Assembly: GCF_017498545.1 (NCBI RefSeq)
Contig: NZ_CP071793.1
Location: 10,534,256-10,598,255 of the forward strand
Length of the DNA: 64,000 bases
Direction: 5' to 3'
Source of the DNA: Sulfidibacter corallicola
GTDB lineage: Bacteria > Acidobacteriota > Holophagae > Acanthopleuribacterales > Acanthopleuribacteraceae
Positions 52,662 to 61,516 of this stretch are shown here, piece after piece (positions within the stretch are counted from its first letter, which is position 1; the number at the start of each line of letters is the position of its first letter). The translations under genes were made by a program, and so were the position numbers. A model generated the notes under the pieces. The model did not search any database. It had not been told where the DNA came from and worked only from the letters and a program-made list of their open reading frames with translations.

Positions 52662-53032
52662 CCTCACGCGCCTATGCCCTGATGGACATTCTGGCCTCGC
52701 TACTGTTGATCAGCCTGGCCATGACCCTGATTTTCCGGTTCCACCACCACCTCGAACGGGATCTGTACCGCTCTCCGGAACCCCGCAACCAGGCCCGCTT
52801 CGCCGCCTGGTCGCTGGCACACGGAGCCTCCCTGCCACCCGACTGGTCGGGCACGGTCACGCCGTTATCCCAGCACCGGCAGGTGTGGCAGGTGGAGGTC
52901 GAAGGCACCGTTTTCTACGTTCTGCCACCGGAGGGAACCCGCCTCCCGGTTGCCGATCAGCCGCCGGATCCCTTCCCGCCGCTGCCCGAGTTCCTGCCGA
53001 ATCCGGAAGACAACCCCTCATCATCACAGTAA
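52658..53032 (+). CDS. Minor pseudopilin, GspI/PilV-like
   Basis: The 124-aa protein starts at GTG 52658, 7 nt after GGGAGG. The GTG overlaps the preceding TGA. The N-terminus SRAYALMDILASLLLISLAM resembles a prepilin helix with A instead of G before the cleavage site and D in place of Glu at mature position 5. The rest is short and proline-rich at the C-terminus. It closes the T2SS-like block, 15 bp before the chaperone gene. Confidence 0.58.
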   Translation: MTSRAYALMDILASLLLISLAMTLIFRFHHHLERDLYRSPEPRNQARFAAWSLAHGASLPPDWSGTVTPLSQHRQVWQVEVEGTVFYVLPPEGTRLPVADQPPDPFPPLPEFLPNPEDNPSSSQ

Positions 53033-53047
53033 TTTAGGAGAAGTCAC

Positions 53048-53581
53048 ATGAAATGGATCGCCCCCCTCAGCCTGCTGGTCGCCCTGGCCGCCCTGTTCAT
53101 GGCCCTACAGCGTCCCCCGCAAGGCGGTGAGACCCTCAAGTTGGGGTTCGTGCGCACGGCCGAACTCCTGGCCCAAACCGATTTGGCCAAGGAAGCGCGC
53201 GAGAAGCTGGACGCCGAGAAGGCATCCGTGGACGAGAACCTGCGCGCGATGCAGAAGGGCATGACCGAAGGCCACGAAACCTTCCTCAAGGAACAGGAGG
53301 GTTTGAGCGCCGAGGCACGCAAGAAGCGCATCCAGGAGTTGGCCAAGCTGGAAGGCGATCTGAACCGCTACGAAACGGCCGCCGTGACCAAGCTGCGCCA
53401 AAAGGAACAGGAAATCATGCAACCGGTCTTCGAGATCCTCAACAAGCGGATCGCGGATTTCGCGGAAAAGGAAGGCTACACGCTGATCTGGGGCACCTTG
53501 GCCGAGGGCAACATCCTGTACGGCACGGACGCGGTGGACATCACCGACACCTTGATCGAAGAGGTCAACCGACAGAAATGA
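53048..53581 (+). CDS. Skp/OmpH-family periplasmic chaperone
   Basis: The 177-aa protein has an N-terminal hydrophobic leader (about residues 3-19), the strand LKLGFVRTAELLAQTDLAKE, a long charged coiled coil (residues 45-125) and a C-terminal beta return (YTLIWGTLAEGNILYGTDAV). Skp trimers hold unfolded outer-membrane proteins in the periplasm. TAGGAGAAG precedes the ATG. It follows the T2SS genes by 15 bp, so it may aid secretin or substrate folding. The leader has no clear signal peptidase site and may be an anchor. Confidence 0.8.
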   Translation: MKWIAPLSLLVALAALFMALQRPPQGGETLKLGFVRTAELLAQTDLAKEAREKLDAEKASVDENLRAMQKGMTEGHETFLKEQEGLSAEARKKRIQELAKLEGDLNRYETAAVTKLRQKEQEIMQPVFEILNKRIADFAEKEGYTLIWGTLAEGNILYGTDAVDITDTLIEEVNRQK

Positions 53582-54300
53582 AGTACATCACGCACGGGTA
53601 CTGGCTCGGGCTCGTTCTCCTGCTGGGCTGCCAGTCGTCGCCGCAGCCGAGTTTTCGCCAACACCTTCAGTCATTGCAGGCCGCGCCCTATCGCCTGGTT
53701 CACGACGAGGAGCCGTTTCGCTTACAGCTCGATTACCAACCGCCCTGGCTACAGGCGGCCCGGGAACTGTTGGAGGGCGCCAAGCAGGAGAAACCGATCG
53801 ATCCGGCCGCCGTCGAGGCGCAATTGAGGCAGTACCAGGGAACCGCCACCTTTCTGCTCACGGTGGCGCCGCACCCTTCGTTGCCGCCGGAAGAGCGAAA
53901 GCGAGGGGACATCGTGGCGGCGCATCCTGATCGCGATACCTACGCCAACTGGCTGAACCACCTGATGTACGGGATGCATCGGTACATCTACCTGGTGACA
54001 CCGGAAGGCGAAAAGGTCCCGGTCGGGGTGTACCACCTCGATCGCAACTGGGGCATGGGCTTCACCAATCGCCTCCTGCTCAATTTCCCGCTGGAGTCCG
54101 GCTCGGCAAAGCTGATCGAAGCGGCCTCCCTCGAATTGGTGGTGCAACGCCTCTATCCCACCTTGCCCGAAGTGCGCTTCGCGTTTCCGGAGAACCCGAT
54201 TCGGGTCGGCAACCTCTCGGCAGAGGAGATCGCCGCTTCCCTGACCCGCCCGGACGACCCCAAGGCAGCGCCAAACGATGCGACGCCGCCCGCTCGATGA
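53578..54300 (+). CDS. Predicted lipoprotein of unknown function
   Basis: The 240-aa protein starts with an ATGA overlap and has the lipobox LLLGC (Cys18), so it is probably anchored in a membrane facing the periplasm. The soluble part contains LTVAPHPSLPPEERKRGDIV, YGMHRYIYLVTPEGEKVPVG and FTNRLLLNFP. It belongs to the same transcription unit as the Skp-like gene. I do not recognise the family. Confidence 0.7.
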   Translation: MKYITHGYWLGLVLLLGCQSSPQPSFRQHLQSLQAAPYRLVHDEEPFRLQLDYQPPWLQAARELLEGAKQEKPIDPAAVEAQLRQYQGTATFLLTVAPHPSLPPEERKRGDIVAAHPDRDTYANWLNHLMYGMHRYIYLVTPEGEKVPVGVYHLDRNWGMGFTNRLLLNFPLESGSAKLIEAASLELVVQRLYPTLPEVRFAFPENPIRVGNLSAEEIAASLTRPDDPKAAPNDATPPAR

Positions 54301-54375
54301 ACTGAGCCGGGCCTCCCGACAATGCGTGACCACGCCAAACCCGTTTCTTTTTTATATGCAAAAAGGTCGATTGCC

Positions 54376-57078
54376 ATGAAGGAATCTGTTTTCTCGTATG
54401 CCCCACGTTCGATGCCGCTGATCGCGTTACTGCTGGCCGTCGCATCGCTGTTCCATTGCGCCAAAGGCGAGCCCTCGCTCGACGAGGACAACGTCATCCT
54501 CACGATCACCGCTTCGCCGTCCACCATTCTCAATTTCGGCGACACCTCGGTGATCACGGTTCAAGCCGTCAAGCAGGACGGCCGGCCCGTGCTGGACGGC
54601 GCGCGCATTCAGTTCGCGGCCACCGGCGGTTCCATCGCGCCCGAGGCCACCACCCAAGACGGTCGCGCGGTGGTGGTGTTCACCAGCGACGCCACCATCG
54701 GTTCGTTCACGATCACCGCCAGCTCGGGCATCATCGGTGCCGACGGCAGCGTGGCGGTCACCATCGAAGTGGTCGACCGCATCATCGAAATCAGTTCCGC
54801 CAACCTGTCGCTGAATCCCTCCAACGTTCCCCGCAACGGCGGCCAGGTCGAAGCCTCGCTGGTGGTGCTGGGCCCGGCCGGCGAGCCTCTGCCCAACAAG
54901 GCCGCCGTGTTCTCCACCAGTTTCGGGCGCTTGGCCAGCAATGGCAGCACCCTGTTCACCAACGAGGTGGGTCAGGTGCGCGACGTGCTCTTCCTGGGTC
55001 CCATTCCCGAGGACATCACGAACGTGGACGTCACGGCCCGCGTGGGCACCCTGAGCGAAACCCAGCCCGTGACCGTAACCAGCAACGTCACCCCGACGCC
55101 GGTCATCCAGATCAGCCCGCAGGCGCCGATCGAGGGAGAGACCGTCTTTTTCTCGGGCACCGGATCCACCGACCCCGACGGCACCATTCTCGACTACGAA
55201 TGGGATTTCGGCGACGGGACCTTCGCTGCCGGCGCCACGGCCGAGCACCGCTACGAACGCTCGGGCACCTTTGTGGTATCGCTGCGGGTGCGCGACAATC
55301 AGGGGGCCGCGGCTTCGCTGTCGCAAACCTTGACGGTCGGCGCCAACCAGCCGCCGGTTGCCGAGTTCACCTTTTCCCCGAGTAACCCGCGCGTGGGCGA
55401 CATCGTGTTTTTCGACGCGACGGGCAGTCGCGACCCCGACGGCAGCATCGAGTCTTATTCCTGGTCGCTAGGCAACGGAATCACGCGCAGCGGGCCCACC
55501 ATTTCCTTCGCCTACCCCGGTGCCGCCGAGTACACGGTCGTCCTCACCGTCACCGACAACGGCGGGGCCAAGGCCTCGAGCAACCAAACGATTTCGGTAG
55601 CGGGCAACCAGCTTCCCGAAGCGGCTTTCACTTTCACGCCCACCTCACCGCGCACCGGAGAGCGCGTCGTGTTCGACGCCACCTCCAGCACCGATGCCGA
55701 CGGCAGCATCGAATCCTATGTCTGGAACTTCGGGGACAACGACCCTTCGGTCTCCGGACCCACCGCGGGCCACAGCTACATTCGGCCAGGCACCTACCAG
55801 GTTCTGCTTACCGTGACCGACAACGACGGCGGCCAGAGTTTCGCCACCAACACCATCACGATCAGCGATTTCACCGCGCCCACGGCTTCCTTCACCTTTT
55901 CGCCGACCAATCCGCGCATCGGCGATGCCGTGCGCTTCGATGCCAGTGGATCCAGCGCGCCCGACGGGTCCATCGTCGCCTACACCTGGGACTTCGGCGA
56001 CGGCGGCGCCGGTACGGGCGAATCCGTACAGCACAGCTACCTGGTCAGCCGCAGCTTTCTGGTGACCCTGACCGTGCGAGACAGCAACGGCAAAACCGAC
56101 AGCACCAGCCGCGAGGTCACCGTGGGCACCGGCGGCATTCCCGTCCCATCGTTGCGGCTGGATCCCACCTCGCTGCCCGCGCCGGGTGGCACCGTGCTCC
56201 TGGACGCCACCGAGTCCACCGATCAGGAAGACGGCCTCTCCGATTTGCGCTTCGACTTCACGGCACTGCCGCCCGAAGGACGCGACATCGACCTTCCTGG
56301 CGGCCGATCGCCACTGCGCCAAATGACCGTCGCCGACGCCGTGCTCGGCGATCGAATACCGGTCACGGTGACCGTCACCGATACCGACGGCAACGAGGCG
56401 AGCACCACCCAGATCCTGACCATTACCGACACGCAGGAGAATCAGGCGCCCGTGGCCGATCTCACCGCGGAACCCAATGAACTGCGAGTGCCGGGCGGCA
56501 CCGTGATTCTGGACGGGCGCGGCAGCAGCGACCCGGATCACGCGTTCGAAGAGCTCGAATTCGATTTCGGGGTGCAGAACGTGGGCAACGTGGAGGCCGA
56601 GCTCGAAGGCGACGGCCCCTTGCGCACCGCATTGGTGAGCAACGGCCAGGTGGGCGATACGGTGACGTTTCGACTGACCGTGACCGACCCGGTGGGCGCC
56701 CAGAACACGGCCTTTCAAATCCTGACGGTGACCGAGAGCCCCTCCAACACCGCACCGATCGCCCGGCTCAGCAGCCTGCCTTCGGGAGAGATCACGGCCC
56801 CGCCCTCACCGACGGACCCGGTGACGGTAACCCTGAGCGCCATCGACTCCTCGGACGCCGAGCAGCAGACCGCCGATCTGAGTTTCACCTTTCGCGGGTC
56901 GTCCACCCGCCAGGGAACGGAGTTCACGTTCGATCAACAAGGTAACCCGAGTCCGTTCATCGCGGTCGCGACGATCGTGGGCGTCGAGGCGGGCGACCAA
57001 ATCACCCTCATCGTGCGGGTGGTCGACGAGGGCGGGCTCAGCGACGAGGCGGCTCTTTTGTTACCGGTGGTGCCTTGA
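54376..57078 (+). CDS. Secreted multi-domain Ig/PKD-repeat protein
   Basis: The 900-aa protein starts at ATG 54376 about nine bases after AAAAAGG; an ATG at 54322 is an alternative. A hydrophobic leader ends in SLFHCAKGE, a poor lipobox (His before Cys). Two Ig-like domains of bacterial Big type (about residues 40-240) are followed by four clear PKD domains with YEWDFGDG, YSWSLGNG, YVWNFGDN and YTWDFGDG. Three more distant PKD-like repeats begin at PVPSLRLDPTSL, APVADLTAEPNEL and APIARLSSLPS. Such repeats form extended surface rods or adhesion stalks. No enzymatic domain is present. It could be a T2SS substrate, judged only by proximity. Confidence 0.85.
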   Translation: MKESVFSYAPRSMPLIALLLAVASLFHCAKGEPSLDEDNVILTITASPSTILNFGDTSVITVQAVKQDGRPVLDGARIQFAATGGSIAPEATTQDGRAVVVFTSDATIGSFTITASSGIIGADGSVAVTIEVVDRIIEISSANLSLNPSNVPRNGGQVEASLVVLGPAGEPLPNKAAVFSTSFGRLASNGSTLFTNEVGQVRDVLFLGPIPEDITNVDVTARVGTLSETQPVTVTSNVTPTPVIQISPQAPIEGETVFFSGTGSTDPDGTILDYEWDFGDGTFAAGATAEHRYERSGTFVVSLRVRDNQGAAASLSQTLTVGANQPPVAEFTFSPSNPRVGDIVFFDATGSRDPDGSIESYSWSLGNGITRSGPTISFAYPGAAEYTVVLTVTDNGGAKASSNQTISVAGNQLPEAAFTFTPTSPRTGERVVFDATSSTDADGSIESYVWNFGDNDPSVSGPTAGHSYIRPGTYQVLLTVTDNDGGQSFATNTITISDFTAPTASFTFSPTNPRIGDAVRFDASGSSAPDGSIVAYTWDFGDGGAGTGESVQHSYLVSRSFLVTLTVRDSNGKTDSTSREVTVGTGGIPVPSLRLDPTSLPAPGGTVLLDATESTDQEDGLSDLRFDFTALPPEGRDIDLPGGRSPLRQMTVADAVLGDRIPVTVTVTDTDGNEASTTQILTITDTQENQAPVADLTAEPNELRVPGGTVILDGRGSSDPDHAFEELEFDFGVQNVGNVEAELEGDGPLRTALVSNGQVGDTVTFRLTVTDPVGAQNTAFQILTVTESPSNTAPIARLSSLPSGEITAPPSPTDPVTVTLSAIDSSDAEQQTADLSFTFRGSSTRQGTEFTFDQQGNPSPFIAVATIVGVEAGDQITLIVRVVDEGGLSDEAALLLPVVP

Positions 57079-57577
57079 GGGCCCGAGCCAGGACCTGGGC
57101 GTTGCGTGCCGCGCGTTCGACGTCGGGATCGGCGATGGCGGGGACGGCGTCGATCGCGGCGACGTACGCCTCCGGGAAGCCGTGCTGACGGGCGCCCTCC
57201 AGGACGAAAGCCTTGTACCAGCGGTACGGCGGGAGCTCGGGGTTCATGTAGGCCGGGTCGACGACGTAGGTGAAGACGGTCACCGCACCGGCCGTCGTCT
57301 CCACGTCCACTTCGATGACCTCGTAGCCGTGGCCGACCCCTTCGATCTCGTCCAGCACATTCCGGTCCGCGTCGCTCAGCCGGTACAAAACGCCGTATAC
57401 CAAATCCGTTTCGTCGCCCGTTTCGAAGGCGTCGCATTTGGCCGACGCGTCGGTGCCGATCTTGTGGAACTCGAGGCGAAAGCCTCGCAGGATGCCCGTG
57501 CCGGCCTCCCCCGCCGAAGGGGTGCGGGCCTGGAGCCGTTCGATCAACAGGTTGGATCCGTAGGCGAAATACAGCAT
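57038..57577 (-). CDS. Gamma-glutamylcyclotransferase-like protein
   Basis: The 179-aa protein starts at ATG 57577 behind GGGGGAG. It has the family's N-terminal YFAYGSNLL motif, FRLEFHKIG, VYGVLYRLSDADRNVLDEIE and VFTYVVDP. Members cyclise gamma-glutamyl compounds to 5-oxoproline; substrate choice varies within the fold. It is 5 bp downstream of the YkgJ-type gene, so the two are co-transcribed. Its 3' end overlaps the convergent PKD gene by 41 bp. A longer in-register frame upstream overlaps the YkgJ-type gene and is not used. Confidence 0.85.
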   Translation of the reverse strand: MLYFAYGSNLLIERLQARTPSAGEAGTGILRGFRLEFHKIGTDASAKCDAFETGDETDLVYGVLYRLSDADRNVLDEIEGVGHGYEVIEVDVETTAGAVTVFTYVVDPAYMNPELPPYRWYKAFVLEGARQHGFPEAYVAAIDAVPAIADPDVERAARNAQVLARALKAPPVTKEPPRR

Positions 57578-57582
57578 GAACG

Positions 57583-58191
57583 CTACTCCCCCGCTTTCTC
57601 GGATGATGATTTGTCGAAAAGTTCCCGCAACCGGACGCGACCGCGATCGCCGTAGACGTGCTTTTGGAGCTCGGCCAGGCGGCCTTCCCAAGGGCCGATG
57701 GTCCAGCAGTCGGACTCGTCCAGCTCCTCCAGGGGTGGGCCCGGCTCGTTGAGAGGACAGATGTCGCGGTACTCCAGCCAGCCTTCCTCGTCCTCCTCCA
57801 GCCAGCGTAGCGGCAAACCCTGGGTACGGCACACGTAGGGACGCACCTCGTAAATGCGGCAGCCGCCTTGGGCGTCGAGAAAGGCGCAGGCGCCCTCGCG
57901 TCCGGGCTCTCCCGCGCCGAGCAGGTCCGCAAAACGTTCGCGAATGAGATCGGCCTCGATGCGGAACACGGTCAACCCATCGACACAGCATCCGCTGCAA
58001 CCGCGGCGACATTGGAGCCGGTCACGATGGACCGTTGCCACGGCCGCGGCGGCAGCCGTCACCTCGGCGTTTAGGTCCGTCAATCGCGCCAAATCGTCGG
58101 GAGATGGACCATTCTTCGATCGCACGTCGCCCCGCTCGACGGCACTCCGGGCTTTTATTGTGTCACCGGCCAAGATCGGACCCTCTCTCAT
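57583..58191 (-). CDS. YkgJ-family cysteine-cluster protein
   Basis: The 202-aa protein has the cluster CRRGCSGCC, then ACAFLD ... GGCRIYEVRPYVCRTQGLPL. This is the CxxxCxxCC ... C ... C pattern of the YkgJ family, thought to bind zinc or iron. The biochemical role is unknown. ATG 58191 has a poor ribosome binding site, and a later start near residue 24 is possible. It heads a two-gene unit with the cyclotransferase. Confidence 0.85.
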   Translation of the reverse strand: MREGPILAGDTIKARSAVERGDVRSKNGPSPDDLARLTDLNAEVTAAAAAVATVHRDRLQCRRGCSGCCVDGLTVFRIEADLIRERFADLLGAGEPGREGACAFLDAQGGCRIYEVRPYVCRTQGLPLRWLEEDEEGWLEYRDICPLNEPGPPLEELDESDCWTIGPWEGRLAELQKHVYGDRGRVRLRELFDKSSSEKAGE

Positions 58192-58301
58192 GTGTTGGCG
58201 GGGTTTGGGTCATACCGTCCAGAATCCCCATCTTCGCGTCGTCACGGGCGCCTCATCGATCGTCATCGGTAAATGGCCCCGGCTCCGCCGATTCTCTCCC
58301 C

Positions 58302-58340
58302 CAAAAAAGACCAAGGCGGCGAACCGTGTCGTTCGCCGCC
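58302..58340 (-). terminator. Intrinsic terminator of the TonB-domain gene
   Basis: On the minus strand a perfect 10-bp stem (GGCGGCGAAC with GTTCGCCGCC, 58315-58340, 6-nt loop) is followed after a few bases by a T-run (58303-58308). It lies 31 bp past the TonB-domain stop codon. Confidence 0.8.
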
Positions 58341-58370
58341 ATGCTCTCAAGGACGGTTGTCTGTCGTGAA

Positions 58371-58754
58371 TCAGGCATCCTTGATTCGGAAGTTAATCCT
58401 AAGGGTCACTTGTACATCCGCCGGTTCGCCGTTCACTTTCCCCGGCTTGTATTTCCATCTCCTCACAGCGCGAAGGGCAGCATCCTCGAAACCGTAACGT
58501 CCGCGCCCCAATGTTCGAATCACTTCGAGACCCTCTATACGTCCGTCAGCGCGAAATACACCCTGAAGCAACACATAGCCTTGAATGCCAAGTCCTTTGG
58601 CGGCCTCGGGGTATTTGGGGTAAACCATGCGGGTTACGATTGGTTTTTGAACACCCTCCTGTCCTACGCGGGGAATCGCAGTCTTGTGGGAAATCACGGC
58701 GGAGGTGTTGGCGTAAGAAACAACAGCGCTCAAGAGAAGAAGCTTGATTAGCAT
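58371..58754 (-). CDS. TonB C-terminal-domain protein
   Basis: The 127-aa protein has a signal-like leader (about residues 1-18) and one TonB_C domain: VYPKYPEAAKGLGIQGYVLL, GRIEGLEVIRTLGRGRYGFE, ALRAVRRWKYKPGKVNGEPA and VTLRINFRI. It lacks the proline-rich spacer and the typical cytoplasmic start of true TonB. It is therefore probably a periplasmic TonB-like domain protein rather than an energy transducer. It is transcribed alone and ends at a good terminator. Confidence 0.85.
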   Translation of the reverse strand: MLIKLLLLSAVVSYANTSAVISHKTAIPRVGQEGVQKPIVTRMVYPKYPEAAKGLGIQGYVLLQGVFRADGRIEGLEVIRTLGRGRYGFEDAALRAVRRWKYKPGKVNGEPADVQVTLRINFRIKDA

Positions 58755-59168
58755 GGTAGCTTCGCTCCTTTGCCGTCTCGGATTGATTTATGAAAGAACC
58801 ATATCCGGTTCTCACAGAGAACCGGTACCCCACCTACTAACCTATCACAGACCAAGAGGAAATTGGAGACCTCTTCAAAGCCCATGCGGTCCGAACGCCT
58901 TCGCCACCGGCATTCGTGACGTCGCACACACTTCTTCATCCTGTTCTCGATATGGTGGACTTTTGGCAAAAAAATTACTGAATGGTAACGGCTCGTTGAC
59001 AGCAGCTTCGGCGTTCCCCGCACCCATGGGTGCACAAGCCCCCCTTCTCGTTTAGGAGGGCATGCATGACCGGAACGCGGTTCATGTCGCGATCACGCCT
59101 CACGGCAGGGCTCGCATCTTCGGGTTCACCAACCTATACTATTGAATGTCCAACCCGAAGGTAAGAAA
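58755..59168. other. Intergenic region before the metalloprotease gene
   Basis: These 414 bp lie between divergent genes and should contain both promoters. A palindrome GCACCCATGGGTGC is present near 59021-59034. I see no gene with a start and a family feature here. Confidence 0.45.
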
Positions 59169-61343
59169 ATGATGGGTAAAGATCAGGAAAAAGAGGGGGA
59201 GAATTTTTTGAGTAGCGAACACACCAATCAACACAACCCGTTCTGCAAGAACAACTTAGTGAGACAAACCACATACAGGCACATACGTGGAATCGGGCGG
59301 CTTCCGCTGGTTCTGTTATTGCTGGGTTGGACCGCGGTTCTTTTCGCGCAGTCCCCCGACAGTGCCTCTTTCTGGCAAGACATCAGCGAACGGGATCTGG
59401 ACAGTCAAATCGACCGGGCGATCGATGCGGAAGAAAAGCGACTCACCATCCTCTCCGTTCCCGATCTTCGCGACCATCTCGCCCGCCTGGACGAAGTGGC
59501 TCGCGGCCAGGGCACCCTGCAACTGGCCGTACCTCATCCCAGCGGCCGAATGGATCTGTTCGAGCTCACCCCCGGGAAGACGATGTCTCCGGAGCTGGCC
59601 GTGCGTTTTCCCGAGATCCAAACCTTTACCGGCCGCACCGCCGACGGCCGTTCGATTCTCTACGGCGACCTGACCAGCCAGGGCTTCCACGCGATGGTTC
59701 GGCAACTGGACGGCGATTTCTACTACGTCGATCCGTACATCCGCCACCAGGACGATATCTACACCAGTTACTACCGTCGCCACTTCATTCCGGTCGACAA
59801 CGACTTCATCTGCCATGTCACCGATCTCGACGGCGCCTTGCCGGATGTGGCCCCCCGCGACGATGCCGCGCGCATTCCCATCGAGGGCGAGATGCGCACC
59901 TACCGTCTGGCCGTCGCCTGTACCGGTGAATACGCGACCTTCCACGGCGGCACCGTGCCCCTGGCCATGGCGGCGATCGTAACCGCCATCAATCGCGTCA
60001 ACAGCGTCTACAACATCGACGCCGCCGTTCACATGGAACTGATCCCCAACAACGAAGACATCGTCTATCTGGACGCAGCTACCGACCCCTACAGTAATAG
60101 CAATCCCAGCCTGTTGCTGTCGCAGAACCAGGCCAACCTGGACAGCGTCATCGGGTTCGAAAACTACGATGTGGGTCACGTGTTCACCACCGGTGGTGGC
60201 GGTCTCGCCGGTCTCGGGGTGATCTGTACGTCGGGCAAGGCCCGCGGCGAAACCGGGCTGAGCAATCCGATCGGCGATCCGTTCTACATCGACTTCGTGG
60301 CCCACGAGCTGGGTCACCAGTTCGGGGGTAGCCACACCTTCAACGGTACCAGCGGTAACTGCTCCGGCGGCAACCGTTCCGGCGCCCACGCCTACGAACC
60401 CGGCAGCGCCTCGACCATTCAAGGCTACGCGGGGATCTGCAGCGGCCAGAACCTGCAGAACAACAGCGATCCCTATTTCCATATCGAGAGCATTCGCCAG
60501 TTTTACGAGACGACCCACCGCAGCGGCGATTGCGCGCAGGTGGCGGTCATCGACAACGCGGCACCGGACATGGAGGCGGGCGACAGCTTCAACATCCCGG
60601 CCCGAACACCCTTCACCTTGACCGCCGGCGGCACCGACAGCGACGGTAACGACATCACCTACTGCTGGGAGCAATTCGATTTGGGTCCCGCCTCCGCGCC
60701 TGGCATCGACGATGGCGAAGTCCCCCTGTTCCGCAGCTTCAACCCGACCACGAATCCCAGCCGCACCTTCCCGCGCTGGAGCGACCTGCTGGCCGGCACC
60801 ACCAACATCGGCGAACACCTGCCCACCACCACCCGTGAATTGACCTTCCGCGTCACGGGCCGTGACAACGTGGTCGAAGGCGGCGGCGTGGATTTCGACG
60901 AGGTCGTGCTGCAAGTCTCCAACACGGCAGGCCCCTTCGTCGTGACCTCGCAAAGCTCTCCCACCCAATGGGAAGCCGGCTCACAACAGACGGTCACCTG
61001 GAACGTGGCCAACACGGACGCGGCCCCGATCAACGCTACGACCGTCGACATCCTGTGGACGGACGACAATGGCCAGACCTTCATCCCAGTCGCCACCAAC
61101 GAGCCCAACGACGGGGAAGCCACCATCACCGCCCCGATCGGCTGTAATCAGACCGGCCGCATCAAGGTCATGGGCACGGGCAACATCTTCTTCAACATCA
61201 ACAGCAGCGACATCACCCTGTCCGGCGAAGGCCTCGGCCCCTGGCAGGAATGGAGCCTGGACGCCGATGAGGCGGTCACGCCGGATCGCGATGGCGACGG
61301 ACGGATCGACATTCTCGACCTCCTGCGGTTCTGCACCGGGTAA
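59169..61343 (+). CDS. Secreted M12B-like (reprolysin-type) zinc metalloprotease with dockerin-like tail
   Basis: The 724-aa protein starts at ATG 59169 after GAAGGTAAG; an upstream in-frame TTG is not needed. The leader is unusual, with about 40 polar residues before the hydrophobic LPLVLLLLGWTAVLFA. A pro-region follows, then the catalytic domain with HELGHQFGGSH at residues 379-389 (zinc ligands H379, H383, H389; catalytic E380). A fibronectin- or Ig-like C-terminal domain contains WEAGSQQTVTWNVANTD. The end DRDGDGRIDILDLLRFC is a calcium-binding loop like one half of a dockerin. It is an exported protease and a plausible T2SS substrate, by inference. Confidence 0.88.
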   Translation: MMGKDQEKEGENFLSSEHTNQHNPFCKNNLVRQTTYRHIRGIGRLPLVLLLLGWTAVLFAQSPDSASFWQDISERDLDSQIDRAIDAEEKRLTILSVPDLRDHLARLDEVARGQGTLQLAVPHPSGRMDLFELTPGKTMSPELAVRFPEIQTFTGRTADGRSILYGDLTSQGFHAMVRQLDGDFYYVDPYIRHQDDIYTSYYRRHFIPVDNDFICHVTDLDGALPDVAPRDDAARIPIEGEMRTYRLAVACTGEYATFHGGTVPLAMAAIVTAINRVNSVYNIDAAVHMELIPNNEDIVYLDAATDPYSNSNPSLLLSQNQANLDSVIGFENYDVGHVFTTGGGGLAGLGVICTSGKARGETGLSNPIGDPFYIDFVAHELGHQFGGSHTFNGTSGNCSGGNRSGAHAYEPGSASTIQGYAGICSGQNLQNNSDPYFHIESIRQFYETTHRSGDCAQVAVIDNAAPDMEAGDSFNIPARTPFTLTAGGTDSDGNDITYCWEQFDLGPASAPGIDDGEVPLFRSFNPTTNPSRTFPRWSDLLAGTTNIGEHLPTTTRELTFRVTGRDNVVEGGGVDFDEVVLQVSNTAGPFVVTSQSSPTQWEAGSQQTVTWNVANTDAAPINATTVDILWTDDNGQTFIPVATNEPNDGEATITAPIGCNQTGRIKVMGTGNIFFNINSSDITLSGEGLGPWQEWSLDADEAVTPDRDGDGRIDILDLLRFCTG

Positions 61344-61395
61344 GACCTGCCGATACGTCGCCCATCTCCACCCAAGCGGAACCAAGACTTGGGTA

Positions 61396-61423
61396 TTGGG
61401 CTTCACCAGCCGACCGCTATAAT
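61396..61423 (+). promoter_or_regulatory. Candidate promoter upstream of the FtsB-like gene
   Basis: A perfect TATAAT (61418-61423) is preceded by TTGGGC (61396-61401) with a 16-bp spacer. The -10 is strong and the -35 weak. A hairpin lies between it and the gene. Confidence 0.5.
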
Positions 61424-61449
61424 AAGAGGCCTAGTGCCGCGGAACCCCA

Positions 61450-61476
61450 ACGGGCCGGAACTACCTTCCGGCCCGT
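61450..61476. terminator. Perfect 11-bp hairpin between protease and FtsB-like genes
   Basis: ACGGGCCGGAA and TTCCGGCCCGT flank a 5-nt loop. It could end the protease transcript, but no T-run follows. Because it sits downstream of the TATAAT box it would also lie in the leader of the FtsB-like mRNA. Confidence 0.5.
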
Positions 61477-61516
61477 CATCGGCACCGTCTCCATTTCATT
61501 CATCCGGTCACTCCTC

